In this document: positions 10,545 through 23,352 of the stretch, piece by piece
Layout: every line of letters begins with the position of its first letter
Position numbering within the stretch: position 1 is the stretch's first letter
Source of the DNA: Trichuris trichiura
Taxonomy: Eukaryota; Nematoda; Enoplea; Trichinellida; Trichuridae
Length of the DNA stretch: 64,000 bases
NCBI GenBank assembly: GCA_037903355.1
Contig: JBAJFE010000061.1
Coordinates: 558,001 to 622,000 of the forward strand
Reading direction: 5' to 3'
Program-made: the position numbers and the translations under genes
The notes under the pieces: generated by a model
The model's input: the letters and a program-made list of their open reading frames with translations, nothing else
Database searches by the model: none
What the model was told of the DNA's origin: nothing

Positions 10545-13500
10545 TCAATGACGCTGTACCCGAGACCACCCTTCATCCAAATCGTTATCCGCCATATTGG
10601 GCTTCTCTCTTGTCGACTTCGACTGTCCTTCACGTTCTGCAATAAGTTCTTGGCGTGGCAACAAATTATGCAAAAATTGCCAGCTACCTTCAGCAGTACG
10701 AGCGGTCTTCGGTGGCTCTACTTGACCTTGTCTTCGCCAGGTTAAACTACTTTTCTCGTCAACGCCCCCGCGACTACCTGAACGCCATGAGTCGCCGCTG
10801 ACTCGACTACTTTGATCTGTGCGAGTCATAAATGACGGACGACTGTCACCAGCGTATCTGTTGCCGCCAATCGGAGGTCGATAAACCCCGGCGTTCGTCT
10901 GCTGCTGCTGTCCAAAGGAACGCTGCTCCCTGCGTGCTTCAGTTGGACCACCACCACCGCCTCCACCAACCGACCTTTCGGGAGATAAGCTATTTCCTTT
11001 GTCGCTTTCAAGTTTTCTACCAAAAGAGGAACGGGAAAATGTAACATCGTCATCGGGACCGGCACGATCCCGGGCATTGATACGTCTATACGGATCCGAT
11101 TGGAGTCGCGCGTCCTGACTGCCGTACGGCGCTCCGCCAGGGCGAAGTCCAGGTCTTTGCGGCCTATCAGTCTGTTCGGCAATTTTTTGGGTCATTCTTG
11201 CCCTAGAAAAGTCCAAATCCGGTTCCGGTTCGGCAAGCCGATTGCGCGGTCGATCGAAAGCGAAAGGACGCGTGCCCACATCGTCCACACGACCTCTCGG
11301 TCTGTCCGGAAAGCCGTCCGCGACCCTTCTGGATTGCCATGAGGCTTCCGAGTCCATTTCGCTTGAACGGACACTGGACATCCTGTAGCTACCTCGAGAC
11401 GAGTCAAAAAGCGTGCGTTGAGAACCCATGTCAGCTTGCAGTCGCCTGCCTTTTACCCACGTCTCGTTGAAGGGTTCTAAACGCAGAAAAAAATAAGAGC
11501 GCCCTCCCAAGTATGGAATCAAATTTAAAAAAATTACCATCCTGTTTTGTTTCGATGGGCCCTTTTCTTTCCCAAGTGCCCACAAACTCGGCTTCTCGAT
11601 CCTTGCCGGCCCCACGTTTATCCATGTCCATTCCGCGGAGTCCGTAATTTCCATATTTGGCTTGTTTCATCGATCGTTCCTCCTCCTCCTTCCTCTTACG
11701 TTCTTCGTCCATTTTTTGCCGTTCCGCTTCCGCCTTTTCCTCGAGCCATATTCGCCGACGCGCCTCTTTTCGTTTCGCCTTACGATCCTCCAGTCGAGCC
11801 TTGCGGACTTCTTGCATTTTCTGTTCCCATTGTTTCATCTTCTCCTCGAATCGAGCCGCCGTCTTTTCCTTGAGGCTTTCCTTGAATTGATTCGCGTCAT
11901 CTTGCATTCTCTTCAATCGCTCGTGAGTAGCCAGGTAAAGCTTGCGATCCTCAATAGCCGTTGCTACGCGCTCCTTCTCGTGCTCCATCCAAAACGTCGG
12001 AGCCATTTCCGCCTCCTTTTCGTAATTGTCAACAAGGCGCGGCATTTCTTCAATGCGCAAAGCTCTAACCATGTGATCCCACTTTTTCTCGGCAACCCGC
12101 AACTTGGCCATGTGTTCCCGCTTTTCTTGCTCCATATGGGTAATCTGAGCAAAGCAAAAAATACGCCCCCAATTTTGGCCAAGCCTTTAAGAGGACATAC
12201 CTGCTTTTGAAGCAACGTATCGTTGTCGAGATTTTCAATTTCCTCTTCGGGCATTTCGGCAAGGAAGCGACGAAACTTCGGGTCCTTCATTCGTTCCAGA
12301 CGATCGCGAACCACTCGCTTTTGCAGCTCCTCCTGCTCGCGCCGTCTCATTGCCTGTTGGCGTTCCGTATTCTCCTGCTCAAGTCTACTCTGCTCGGCCA
12401 GACGTTGCGCCTCCGCTTCGTAACGTTCCCTTTCGCGCACTGTCTCCTCCTGAAAAGCGCCAAACTAAACCGAAACGAAAAGTATCCCACTATCGGTATA
12501 CCATTTTTAATTGCATCTTTTCCGTCTCCTCTTTGTACGTTTCGATGCGTCGACGGCGTTCCAAAATGGCTTCGTGGTCGTCGAACGCGTGGTATCTTTG
12601 CATTTTATGCAAATCAGTTATTACCGATCGCAGTTCCTGAAAATCGCTACCGTAATTTAAATTTTCAAACGACCGCGGCCTTACGGCGTCCGCGACGGAA
12701 CAAGTCGATTGCACAGCTTCCTTTAGGCAGTTGTGCATCTTTTGGATGTAGCCGTGAATTTGATCGCATGGCGTGTGGCGCAGAGCCGCGACGTCCAACA
12801 TTGAAGATTCCGCCGAGGGATCGGCATCGCTGGCCAAAGTAAAAGCTTCTTCCACTCCGAAATCGAGCGACTGCTTCAGATAATTTATGCGCACCTGCAA
12901 GTGGAACATCACTGCCAAGCAACCCATCTATGCCAAAAACCATTCACTCACTGTAACGTGATTAAAGCTACTATTCAAAGCAGAAGCGCTACGTTCATCT
13001 GTACCACTTCTTTAACACATCATTTACACAATAACCATTAAGGTTATTGCGCGCTATTTGACTAAGTGTTTTCGGTCAAGAGAAAACTCAGAGAGCAACA
13101 AGCGCTCAAGTCATTGAGCAAGACAAAATTTCACTGCGAGCTTTTGCCGTACCGTCATTTAAAATCATTTAACTAAAAGAACTTTTTACGCATCAATGGA
13201 AAAGTGCCAAAATTCAAAAGTATACTGTGGACAATCAAGACCTCACTGAATTTATTCAAAGATAAATGCCTACTGTTAAAAGGTAAATAAAAAAATGTCG
13301 TAAAATCAATCAAAAAAGTAAGCTAAAATAATGTTAAAGGTATGGAAATAAGAAATGCAGCAAAAACCTCATGACTACACGACCTATCGACCCATCAGTG
13401 AACCTTGTACGCTACGTACTTATCAGACGAGAACTTAACCATTTATTTTAAGGAGTGGCACTGCACTTCTACCGTAATATTAAAAACAATAACGCAACGA

Positions 13501-16154
13501 GACTCAAGTTTTAAGAATAACCGCTAGGAACGACGCTTGTGACGTCAACATGCGATTTAAAACGAAATTGACTCGCTTTGGCATATCGCCAACATTCTGA
13601 CCACTCGGCTAAAGCTCGCAGCTACAAAAAAATGCAAATTTTTGTAGCATCTATTCATGCCTCAACGCTACAGACCAATGTTGTTTTAAGCTTTTATCGG
13701 CGCCCATACCTGCACAACGTTCTTCCAGCCTGCGTATGCGATATCGTTTTCCAGCTTATTGGCATCAAAAAAGGGAATTAACGTGTACAACTTGTTCATA
13801 GAGAGCGACTTGTACACTTGGGACAGCTGCAACGAAAGCGGATAAAGTTCGACGGCCAAAATGCGCAATAACAGTACCTGCTTTAGTATCTTAATTGTCA
13901 GCACTTCCTGCAGCGGTTCAATGTATTGCGTATATTCGCTCTTGCCGGTCTCTTGGATGGATTCCAAGTGCGGGTGGACGTCGGCAGCCAACGTTAAAGG
14001 ATTGTTGTTACTCTCAAAAATGCAGTACAAACTTTGGGCTGCGGGAAGCGCGCAAACGTTGACACCCATACGAGCCTGAAAATTTACATTTTTTCCACGT
14101 CGCCCTCGCGACGCTGCGGCTATATATAATACCATTTCCTTGCAAAGCGTTCGTCGACTTGGAGGTCCGGTCAGACGAAGAAGACTTGCCAAACGACGTT
14201 GATGATCCGCTTTGCTGTCTTCCAAGTCCAAATGACGCGACAAAATGGCCGGCGACTCAACCGCTCGAATTGATATAATGGCAAGGAGAACTCGCGTAGC
14301 CAAACTTTAAAAGGAGAAATAAAAACTTTCGGTATTATGATCGTCTGCCGCTAAGCTTACTGTGTTGCGTCGTCGGACATTTTCTCCAACCAATTTTTTC
14401 TATTCTCCTTACAAAGTTGAAACAGCTTGAGAAGGGCGGAAGCATGATAGAGGCTGTCCCTCGCTTTCCAAAAGATTAAAGCCAACTTTTCATAATAGCT
14501 GGCCAGGTTGGGACCTTTAGGCAAACGGCCGCTTATGGCGAACAACTGCTGAACATCGTCTGTGCTTTTGATTGCTTCCTGCGAACAAATAGCAAATATA
14601 TGTTAGGGCGGCAAAGTCGCAAAGGTATTACCTGCCAAGATTCGAGTTGTATTGCGACGTCCAACTGCAATATTCTCGTCTCCTGGTGCAAAGCGATTGT
14701 TTCTGGATTTGATAGTTTAATATTAAAATGGCTTTGTTGATGCTTTTGTAATTGAGCCAAGTGGGTGCGCAACTAAAATAAAAATCACTTTCCCAGCGAC
14801 GAAACCAAAAAAATTAGGAAACAATACTTTACAAACTAAGTCTCAATGACGAAACACAAGAACTTAAGTTTTTTGTATACAGATTTTTAAAAATTGCCGG
14901 TTGACGCATTACTGTATAATAATTTGCAGGTACCTCGATTTCGTGAATTTGATTACTACATCGTTTGACGTCACGTACCAGTTCGGAAGATGACAGAGGA
15001 TAAGCAATGCTCAGAGGACATTTTATATGTTATTAATACGCGGTCACCTTACTATACAATGAGACGCTAAATTCACGACGTGCATACTCAATATAAGGGG
15101 GCGAAAGCGAGACAATGTAGGAATGAAGAAAGGCTGGGACCATTTCAACAGCAAAAAATAAGGATAGAAAATTTACGCTATCATAGGCGCTTAAATCACT
15201 TAGGGCGTTAGAAACGCAACCGAATAAATTCAAAAGTTGTTTATTTTCGCTAACTACAGATATCGAATGCTAATTTTATGCCTTTGTTTTCAAATACTTC
15301 CCCTGTTTCAGACACATTAGTTAAAGCTAACGCGGTTGAAGTCCTAAGACGTGCAGAAAACGAGAAGCTTAACGCGCGGGTGAAATAGGTAATGGGCGAA
15401 ATAAGGCGCTTACGTTTTCGGATAACTTCCTGAATTCTGCTTTTCTCTGATACCGTAAGCAGAACAAAAATGCCAACCGGGCTACGCGATGATAGAGCAA
15501 CTCTACTTGAACATTGTTACGCAACAATTCGAGACACTGCCTGTAGGATTCCCAGAGACAACCGCCTGCCAGGATTCCCAGAGAAACCGAAGCCAAGGAC
15601 TCAAAATTGATCTGTCTGCTCGGTCTTGAGCTCCTTCGCCTGATACAGCGGATAATAGTAATCTAAAACGAAAATAGAACATCATTATGAAAAATCTACA
15701 CGGGGATGTACCTTTCGGGGCTTTCAGCTTGGTCGAGGTCTTCCGCAATCTCTTCGGCTACGCCTTGAGATTCAGCTTTAGCAATAGCAGCTTTCTTCTC
15801 TCCCAGCTCGAGAAATGCTAGCACCACCTCCTCCAAGCTTTTCACATTGATCTGCTGACACATTCGCCTATACTGGAAGAGTCCATCCTTCGCGATATGC
15901 GGCCTGCGCAAGTCGACGCATAGTTCCATGTACTTGTGCATTATTTGCTCGAAGCATTTTGACCAAACTCGATTCTTGGAAAAGTTAATAAAATCTTGCA
16001 GGGCGGCAAGGGCATGCTGCTTTTTGCCGACGTTCAACAAATCTTCAACGAAAAGAAAAGCGCGTCAGCTAGCCTACTTCGCGTTAAAGGCAAAAGCGTT
16101 CAACCAACCGTTTGCCCTGCGAAGGGCGTTTTCGGGTTTCTGGTAACGAGACAT
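10545..16154 (-). CDS. EIF3A: eukaryotic translation initiation factor 3 subunit A
   Basis: Scaffold subunit of eIF3, which loads the 43S pre-initiation complex. Exons: 16109-16154, 15712-16042, 15414-15662, 14632-14772, 14361-14578, 14133-14304, 13710-14075, 12685-12894, 12502-12636, 12201-12449, 11538-12144, 10688-11476 and 10545-10636. Family landmarks are PENALRRAN at the start, [14 protein letters not shown], a PCI region to about residue 500, then a long Glu/Arg/Lys-rich coiled region, an Arg/Asp/Ser-rich tail and a [12 protein letters not shown] end. The summed exons fit one frame (1192 residues) only if 26 nt are removed from exon 3, where a 26-bp imperfect tandem duplication sits (period 26, 15546-15583). 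It is either an assembly or sequence error, a real frameshift, or a tiny spliced segment. The last intron (10637-10687, 51 nt, in frame) is inferred from its hydrophobic translation in a hydrophilic tail. Confidence 0.93.
15537..15583. repeat. 26-bp imperfect tandem duplication in eIF3a exon 3
   Basis: GGATTCCCAGAG occurs at 15546-15557 and again at 15572-15583, period 26. On the coding strand, reading straight through breaks the frame after FLWES. Skipping the first unit gives [14 protein letters not shown], the family consensus. The same exon in the neighbouring paralogue is 223 nt against 249 nt here. A GT...AG span of exactly 26 nt (15537-15562) would also restore frame. Confidence 0.85.
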
Positions 16155-16914
16155 TCTTTTCAACAAATCCGACACAATTTTAACTCAAACCACGAACAAA
16201 ACAGCATCTACCAGCGCTACAATCGACGTGTAGACCTCAAAGATACAATGCGATTAAATGATAGTCAGGTACGATAGTTTACTGTATGCATTATTCGTTT
16301 TTTTTGTCTTAAAAATTGCAACACGCAGAGCTTGGAATTGCACATTTTTCTAGCTATAAATTAAAACTATGAATGATCGATTTTAATGTTGTCTAGCAAA
16401 TAAATTATTTAATCAACAAACTCAGTGTTAAAGTCGAAATCAAAATCTCGAAATCGTCAAGCTCTGTGCTTATGAAAAATTAAGCAACCTAAGCGAGCGA
16501 GTTCGAAGGCAAAAATAGTATTTCTGTAATTGTTTTTACGCTATTCAACAACTTGGCGCTGCAACGAACTTGCCGCTTAGAAAATAAGGTCAATATTTCT
16601 GCGACCAAATCAGGTATATGTTAACATCTCGTCACTTTTTTATTTTTAGAAGCAGTTTCCTAGGGCGAAGTCACCGTCTCTTACAGTAAACGCCTTTTAA
16701 AAATTAATCTCTACAGAATCTCTAGTTCGAGTACTTTTTTTCAGTTCGGAAACCTATTAAGTTGTTATCTAAATTAAAAAAGAAGCGGCGATTTCTTCCA
16801 TACGACTTCTCACTCCAAAAAAACGGAATAATGAGCTTTTGCTGTAAAAAAAAACCGAATGCAACATTGTGCTTCATTTCTGCCACATCTCTACGTATGC
16901 AAAGCCGCAGTCCG
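16155..16914. other. spacer between the two eIF3a copies
   Basis: The spacer is 760 bp. It should hold the promoter of the full-length copy and the 3' end of the truncated one. No coding exon is seen. 16761-16900 on the minus strand does not continue the homology to eIF3a exon 10. Confidence 0.5.
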
Positions 16915-19900
16915 TTAGTGGCTGTTTCTGCAGCTCTGTTTGCTCGCAGATTGCTGTTCTTTGCTGTTAGCTTTATAACGTTCTCTTTCGCGCAATGTCT
17001 TTCCCTGAAAACGCTAAATTAAACTGAAATAAAAGCCACACTATAGGAGTATACTATTTCTAAATGCGTCCTTTCCATCTCCTCTTTGTACGTTTCAATG
17101 CAACGACGGCGTTCTAGAATGGCCAGGTAGTCGACAAACGTGTGATATCTTTGGAATTTATGCAAATCGGCTATTACTGAGCGCAGTTCCTGAAAATCGC
17201 TATCGTAATTCAAATTTTCAAATGAAAGCAACAGTGATAAAGCCTTACGGCGTCCGCGACGGAACAAGTTGCTTGCACCGCCTCCTTCAAGCAGTCGTGC
17301 ATCTTTTGGATATTTCCATTTATTTGGCTGGACACCGTATGGCGCAGAGTAACGAAGTCGAACATTAAAGATTCGGCTGACGGCTCAGCGTCCGCGCGCA
17401 AAGCAAAACTTTCTTCCACTCCGAAATCGAGCGACTGCTTCAGATAATTTATGCGCACCTATAATTGGAACGTCGGAACGGAATAACCTATCAAAAAAAT
17501 AAATAACAATGATTGCTCGACTCAAAGGCGGTCAAGCCTGCTACTTAAGCTTGGGACATCGTCCTGACTTCTCACTTTTCAACTGACCATCTCGACAGGA
17601 AGTTGGGGACAAATTTAGGAAAAACACTGACGATGAAATTTTAAATACGCGTTTTCAAAATTTTTCAGCTCATAATTTTTGATATTAGTAATAATATTAG
17701 ACATCCATTACCTATATCACGGCGTATAAGAACTCCCCCTACCTTAGTGAAGGGTGGTAATGATTGGCGCAGTTACGATGACGCTGATTGCTCAAGTCTA
17801 GATCAATTCTGATTAGCCAGTTTGCCGTCAAAGTTAATCTTCCATCCAATTGAAACTGTCTTGCCTCAACTTCATCGCGAAAGCTGACCAATCGGAATTG
17901 ACCTAAGCTTGAGCAATCAGTTTCGCCGTAACTGGGCCAATCATTACCACCCTTCACTTAGGTAGGGGGAGTTCTTATACGCCGTGATATAGGTATGTCC
18001 CGAAATTTGCATTGCGACCTACTACTATTGCAATTTTAAAATGCCCCTATGTTCTTATTGTTCCCCAATGAGCCGTACTTTCACAACGTTCTTCCAGCCT
18101 GCGTATGCGATATTGTTTTCCAGCTTATTGGCATCAAAAAAGGGAATTAACGTATACAACTTGTTCATAGAGAGTGACTTGTACACTTGCGACAGCTGCA
18201 ACGAAAAAGGATAAAGTTTGACGACCAAAATGCGGAATAACAGTACCTGCTTTAGTATCTTAATTGTCAGCACTTCCTGCAGCGGTTCAATGTATTGCGT
18301 ATATTCGCTCTTGCCGGTCTCTTGGATGGCTTCCAAGTGCGGGTGGACGTCGGCAGCCAACGTTAAAGGATTGTTGTTACTCTCAAAGATGTTGTACAAA
18401 CTCTGGGCGGCAGGTAGTGCGCAAACGTTGACACCCATGTGAGCCTAAAAATTTACATTTTTTCGCGTCGCCCTTAGCAAATAATTTGCATCGCGCTGCC
18501 GCGGACATCTGACCATTTCTTTGAAAAGCGTTCGTCGACTTTGAAATCCGGTCACGCCGAGAAGACTTGCCAAACCACGTTGACGATCCGCTTTGCTGTC
18601 CTCCACATCCAAATGGCGCGACAAAATGTTCGCAGATTCAACCGCCTGAATTGATATAGTCGCCAGGAGAACTCGCGTAGCCAAACTTTGAAAGGAGAAA
18701 GAAAGTTAAGCGGTATAAACATGCGCTGTTGCTATGCTTACTGTGTTGCTTCGTCGGGCATTTTTTCCAACCAGTTTTTTCTATTCTCCTTACGAAGTTG
18801 AAACAGCTTGAGCAGGGCGGTAGCATGATAGAGGCTTTCCTTCGTCTTCCAAAACAATAATGCTAACATTTCGTAGAAGGTGGCTAGAATGGGTCCATCT
18901 GGCAAGTGACCACTCATGACGAACAACTTGTGGACATCGTCAGTGCGTTTGATTGCTTCCTGAAGACTCATAATATTTATACATTAGGCCAGTAGTATCC
19001 TACAGATATGACCTGCCATGATTCGAGCCGTACTGCAACGACCAACTGCAATACTCTCGTGTCCATGCACAATGTGATTGTTTGTGGACTTAGTGATTCA
19101 ACGCTGGAATGTCTCTGCTTATTTAACTGAGCAAAGTGGGCGCGCAACTAAAAAGGAAATTGTTTTCTCAAAAGCGAAGAAAAGTAGAAGAAATAATACA
19201 TTGCCTGCGGAAAGCCTCAATGAAACACAACATAGCCTCATTGCTTTTATTTAAACCGTTTTGGAGTTACTTGATTATGCATAACCCTGTATTGGCTTAC
19301 GGATACTACAATTTCGAGAATTTTTTAAATGGATCGTTTGCGTCATACGCCAGTAGGACTAGATAATAAATTATAAGCAACCACGAAGGGTGTCTTCGAC
19401 TAAGCTGCCTTTATTTAGAAAGCAATTTAAAAGAGCATTTTAACTTATAATTAATGAGAAAAAGGATAAGAAATGGCGCGAATATAGTGCTTACCCATTT
19501 GGATAACTTTCTGAGTTCCGTTTTTCTCCGATATCGCAAACAGAAAATGCAGGCCAGCCGGGCCACGCGATGATACAGAAGCTCCATAGAAACTTTAGAA
19601 CGGAATAGTTGAAGACATGCTTTGTAGGATTCCCAAAGAAAGCGAAGCCAAGGAGTCAAAACTGACTTATCCGCTTGGCCTTGCACTGCCTCGCCTGTCG
19701 CGGCAGATAATAATAACCTAATAAGGAACAGCTACATCATAATCTAAAGCCTGCAAAGAGATTTACTTTTCGGGACTTTCAGCTTCGTAGAGATCTTCCG
19801 CAGTTTCCTCGTCTGTATCTTGGGATTGCATTTTAGCAGTAAGGGTCTTCTGCTCTCCCAACTGGAGAAACGCCACGACCACTTTTTCCAGACTTTCAAT

Positions 19901-20199
19901 GTTAGTTTGCTGACACATTCGTCGATAGTAGCGCAGTCCTTCTTTAGCAACATTCGGCTGGCGCAAGTCGACGCACAGCTCCATGTACTTGTGCATCATT
20001 TGCTCAAAGCATTCTGACCAAACTCGGTTTTTCGAAAAGCCTACATAGTTTTGCAGCACGGCCAGAGCGCGCTGCTTTTTTCCAAGGTCGACAAATCCTT
20101 TAAGAAACGGAAAAGCGAATCAAAGCTAAATGCGAAACAACCGAACAAACCGTTCGCTTGGCGAAGGGCGTTTTCAGGGTCCCTCTGTTCGTCAGACAT
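16915..20199 (-). CDS. truncated eIF3a paralogue (N-terminal and PCI half only)
   Basis: A tandem copy of the neighbouring eIF3a with the same exon plan: 20151-20199, 19767-20097, 19495-19717, 19013-19147, 18742-18959, 18514-18685, 18079-18444, 17249-17458, 17055-17189 and 16915-17004. Seven of the ten exons equal their counterparts in length. All phases fit and sum to 642 residues with no internal stop. It starts MSDEQRDPENALRQAN and keeps the PCI region. The last exon begins like eIF3a exon 10 (LRERERY) and then diverges to a stop at 16915-16917, so the coiled, charged half is absent. The donors at 19012 and 18513 are GTCA, weaker than those of the full copy. It could be a functional short isoform-like protein, a competitor within eIF3, or an early pseudogene whose frame is still open. 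Confidence 0.8.
17711..17993. mobile_element. MITE with ~110-bp terminal inverted repeats, TA target site
   Basis: The left arm from 17711 (CCTATATCACGGCGTATAAG) is the near-perfect reverse complement of the right arm ending at 17993. Arms are about 110 bp and meet around a short centre. TA flanks both ends (17709-17710 and 17994-17995), as expected for a Tc1/mariner-type miniature element. It lies in the 620-nt intron between exons 7 and 8 of the truncated eIF3a paralogue. There is no coding capacity. Confidence 0.85.
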
Positions 20200-21921
20200 T
20201 CCAGTCGACAAGCCCGACAAAGCTAAAGCACAAGCGCGGGATAACGATTGCCAACTCTTCGACGGACAGGCTGACCTAAATGTTCAAATGGGATTAAATG
20301 ATAATCAGGCAAAGATGCCTACTGTAACATCGACTGCTAAAGTCAAGCGCGAAAAGTGGATATGGACACGTTTTTCTGGTCGCCATTAAAGGCTACATTT
20401 AAAATATAAGAATAAAGTTAACGAAAAACGCAGGCTTCGTGTTGCGAGCCGGTCGGTCTGACAGAACGAACCTGCAAATCAGTTGAACCAAAGCGGATAG
20501 AGGGAAACAAATGTAGCTGAAAAAAAATAGCTGAAATGACGAGTTGCACTCTTATCGTACATTTGTTTAAGATAATTAACTTAATTCATGCATAGATTTT
20601 ACGTTACTTAACGTAGTACAACTGCGAACCTAAGCGGCTGAACGCTGACTTCGTGAAGTTCGATTTGCTGCTCAAGAAACAAGGTTAAATAGGGCAATTT
20701 CTACGTCAAAATTAACTCTGGATGATTTCGTAACGCTTGGAAGTAGTTTCCCGTTTGCTAAATTTTAAAAAGCGTATCAAAGTTTCGTTTCAGTTCAGCT
20801 TAAATCATGGCATATTTTTCAACCTTTTCTTAAAATCAAACTTTTAAGCGAAAATGTCAGCGTCAAGTTCGCAGTTCGATAGCCTACCGCTACCGCGCAA
20901 CTCGGTAAGTGAGGAAATGGAGTCATATTCGCAATAACGTTGTGTAGAGCTCTGGAATTCATTATGAAAGTCACTCAGTGACACTGCGAACAGTAGGAGG
21001 TTTGACTACGATAAAATTTTGGGGTTTTCTTCATTAGACGCCGAGTGAGAGTACTGTAAGAGAAAAGTAAACTCAAGTTCTGTTAATCCGTGCAACCGCA
21101 GGCAGCACAAGGTAAAGTAATTGCTAATCTTAAATTTAAATTTCAGCTGCCTACGATTGCTCGGATCAACAAAACTTGATTTCAGGTTTGCAATTATGCG
21201 ACTCAATGTTAGCTAGGTCAATAGAACTTTTACTGTACTCACCAGGCGCCTAATGGAGAAGAACTAGATTTCGCATCTGATTTTATGCAAGTTTATTGAC
21301 AATTTTCCTGTGCTCATACTAACGTTTGGATATATTGAAATGCGGAGAAACTACACATGTAGGTATGCCTGAGTGCCATAAAATTGTTGAAATCAGAGAT
21401 GAGCACGAAATTCGTAATTGCATTAGCAGTCTTACGATACACATAGTTAACTTGAATTCTATTTTTCTCATAATATCATTGATTCATGTGAATGCTTGCG
21501 AAAATAGGTTCGATATCCTTAATGAATGGATTAAAAAGCTATTGTCTGACGCGCGGGCTAATAGCCGGACAAACTTGCTAAACAGTTTGTTTATATAAAA
21601 CGTAAAAGCACCGCTTCTAAAACAGGTTACACCCGAATTAGAGTAGCGGAAAAGCAGGTTTTCAGTTAGGGGGCGTTTCATTGAATGGGCGAAGAAATAA
21701 AGCAACCGGTTGGCTAGAAAGGTCAGTAAACTCAAACCATTTAACTTTATTTCATTTGGTCATTACTTGGAAAATTTTTTGAAAAGCACTCTAGCAGCTT
21801 TCACTCAAAAGTAAGTAAGCTTTACACACATGTTTTAAACTACGTTAAGCTTCTGATAATTGTTCTATCCCTTAGGGTTTTCTCGCTTTATTTTTGAAAG
21901 TGGAATTGAAAACTGTGCGCG
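20200..21921. other. intergenic between truncated eIF3a and the serpin cluster
   Basis: No exon is supported on either strand. The eIF3a paralogue and the first serpin are transcribed away from each other, so both promoters should lie here. It includes the second copy of the dispersed repeat. Confidence 0.5.
21020..21290. repeat. dispersed repeat, copy 2
   Basis: Similar along its length to 280-540: CATTAGACGCCGAGTGAG, GTACTGTA, AAGTAAACTCAAGTTC, then CTGCCTACG and GGATCAACAAAACTTGATTT in the same order. The two copies have diverged by substitutions and small indels. There is no conserved reading frame. Confidence 0.6.
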
Positions 21922-23352
21922 ATGGAACCTTCAGAAAATCTTGCGCGCTTTTCATGGAGTTTATATGAAGCCCAACCGACGGACAGCATCGTCTTTTCAC
22001 CGGTATCCATCATACTGGCATTGTCTATGGTCTACCTGGGTTCCCAAGGCAATACTAAGCAACAAATGACCGCCGTGATGTTCAACGGTGATGATGACGA
22101 AAAACATTTCGAAAATAACGCACGTCTGCTTATGTCCTCGGTTGAATCAATGAACGACGAATATGCGAAAATCATCTGGCATGTAGCGAACCGCCTTTAT
22201 GTTGCGTCCAACTATGACTTGCTGGACTCGTACACAACGTCCATAAAATCGCTGCTCTCGTCCGAAGTTGAAGAAATGAATTTCACTCAGAAAGCGGAAG
22301 CTTGCAAGCAAATAAATTCGTGGATTTCAAAAAAGACCAACGGAAAAATAACTCGCATGGTCGACGATTTGGACGAAAGGACACGGCTGGTCATCGTAAA
22401 TGCTATTTATTTCAAAGGCGCATGGGATACGGTATTTCGAGCGGAAAAAACAGTTGACGATAATTTCTTTGTAAGCGAAGGTCACGCCATTTTGATACCA
22501 ATGATGAAAGCACACGGCACGGATTATTTCTATCACGAAAACGACGAGTGCCAAGTATTGGGCTTGCCTTATACTACCACGAATATGAGGATGTATGTTG
22601 TACTGCCAAAGTCTCGATTCGGTTTGCAGCAATTGGAGAAAACATTTCTGGAAAAAAGCTGTTAGAATTATTCAAAGAGACAAGGATAGAAGATGTTCGC
22701 GTAAGAAAGCTCATCCGCTATTTTACTTTAAATTTAAATAACGGAACAACTAAAAATCCTGACGCTAATTGAAATGATGTGTCAGTCTAGAAATTATCTA
22801 TTCCTTTTTACTGCACATAAAACAACTTTTCTGCCCCGTAGAAACTATTGTGGTTACGGTTATGATTTTCAAGTTCGTATGTTTCCGGAGGCTCGATTCG
22901 TAGTTCTTTGCCTAAGACCATTTTAGTACTTACCTTAGCATTGTTCTATGCGCAGGTTACAATACCGAAATTTAAATTGGAAAAAGAAATGCATCTTGAA
23001 AATACACTGAAGAGTCTCGGCGTGACGGATGTTTTCGACGAATTCAAAGCGAATCTATCTTCAATAACGCATTTGGAAGGATTGTACGTTTCGGAAGCGC
23101 TGCACAAAACTTTCGTTGACGTGAGCGCAATCGGCACCCAAACGTTGCCCACTTCTGGTTCACTTTTTTCTTTAGGTGAACGAACAAGGGACGGAAGCAG
23201 CCGGTGTAACGGTTGTCAAAGTGTTGCCTATGAGCGCTATTATAGCCATGAAAACTTATACGTTTAAAGCGGATCATCCTTTTATTTTTGCCATTGTCAA
23301 TATGGACACCAATGTGATCCTGTTCCTCGGCCGCTTTTCAGGTAAGCAATGA
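21922..23352 (+). pseudogene. serpin 1, intracellular type, with one frameshift
   Basis: Serine protease inhibitor family. Exons: 21922-22700, 22956-23120 and 23176-23352. The start MEPSENLARFSW shows no signal peptide. Recognisable blocks are FSPVSIILALSMVYLGS, NAIYFKGAWD, VTIPKFKLE, the hinge EQGTEAAGVT and FKADHPFIF. Numbering from the hinge puts P1-P1' at Met-Ser (KVLPMSA). Exon 1 is one nucleotide short: the frame shifts at about 22641-22655, where the other copies read L-S/T-GK, and meets a stop at 22663-22665. Downstream of the shift the frame is clean and all splice phases fit a 373-residue serpin. If the deletion is real, the protein ends before the reactive loop and cannot inhibit; if it is a sequence error, this is an intact inhibitory serpin. 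Confidence 0.85.
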
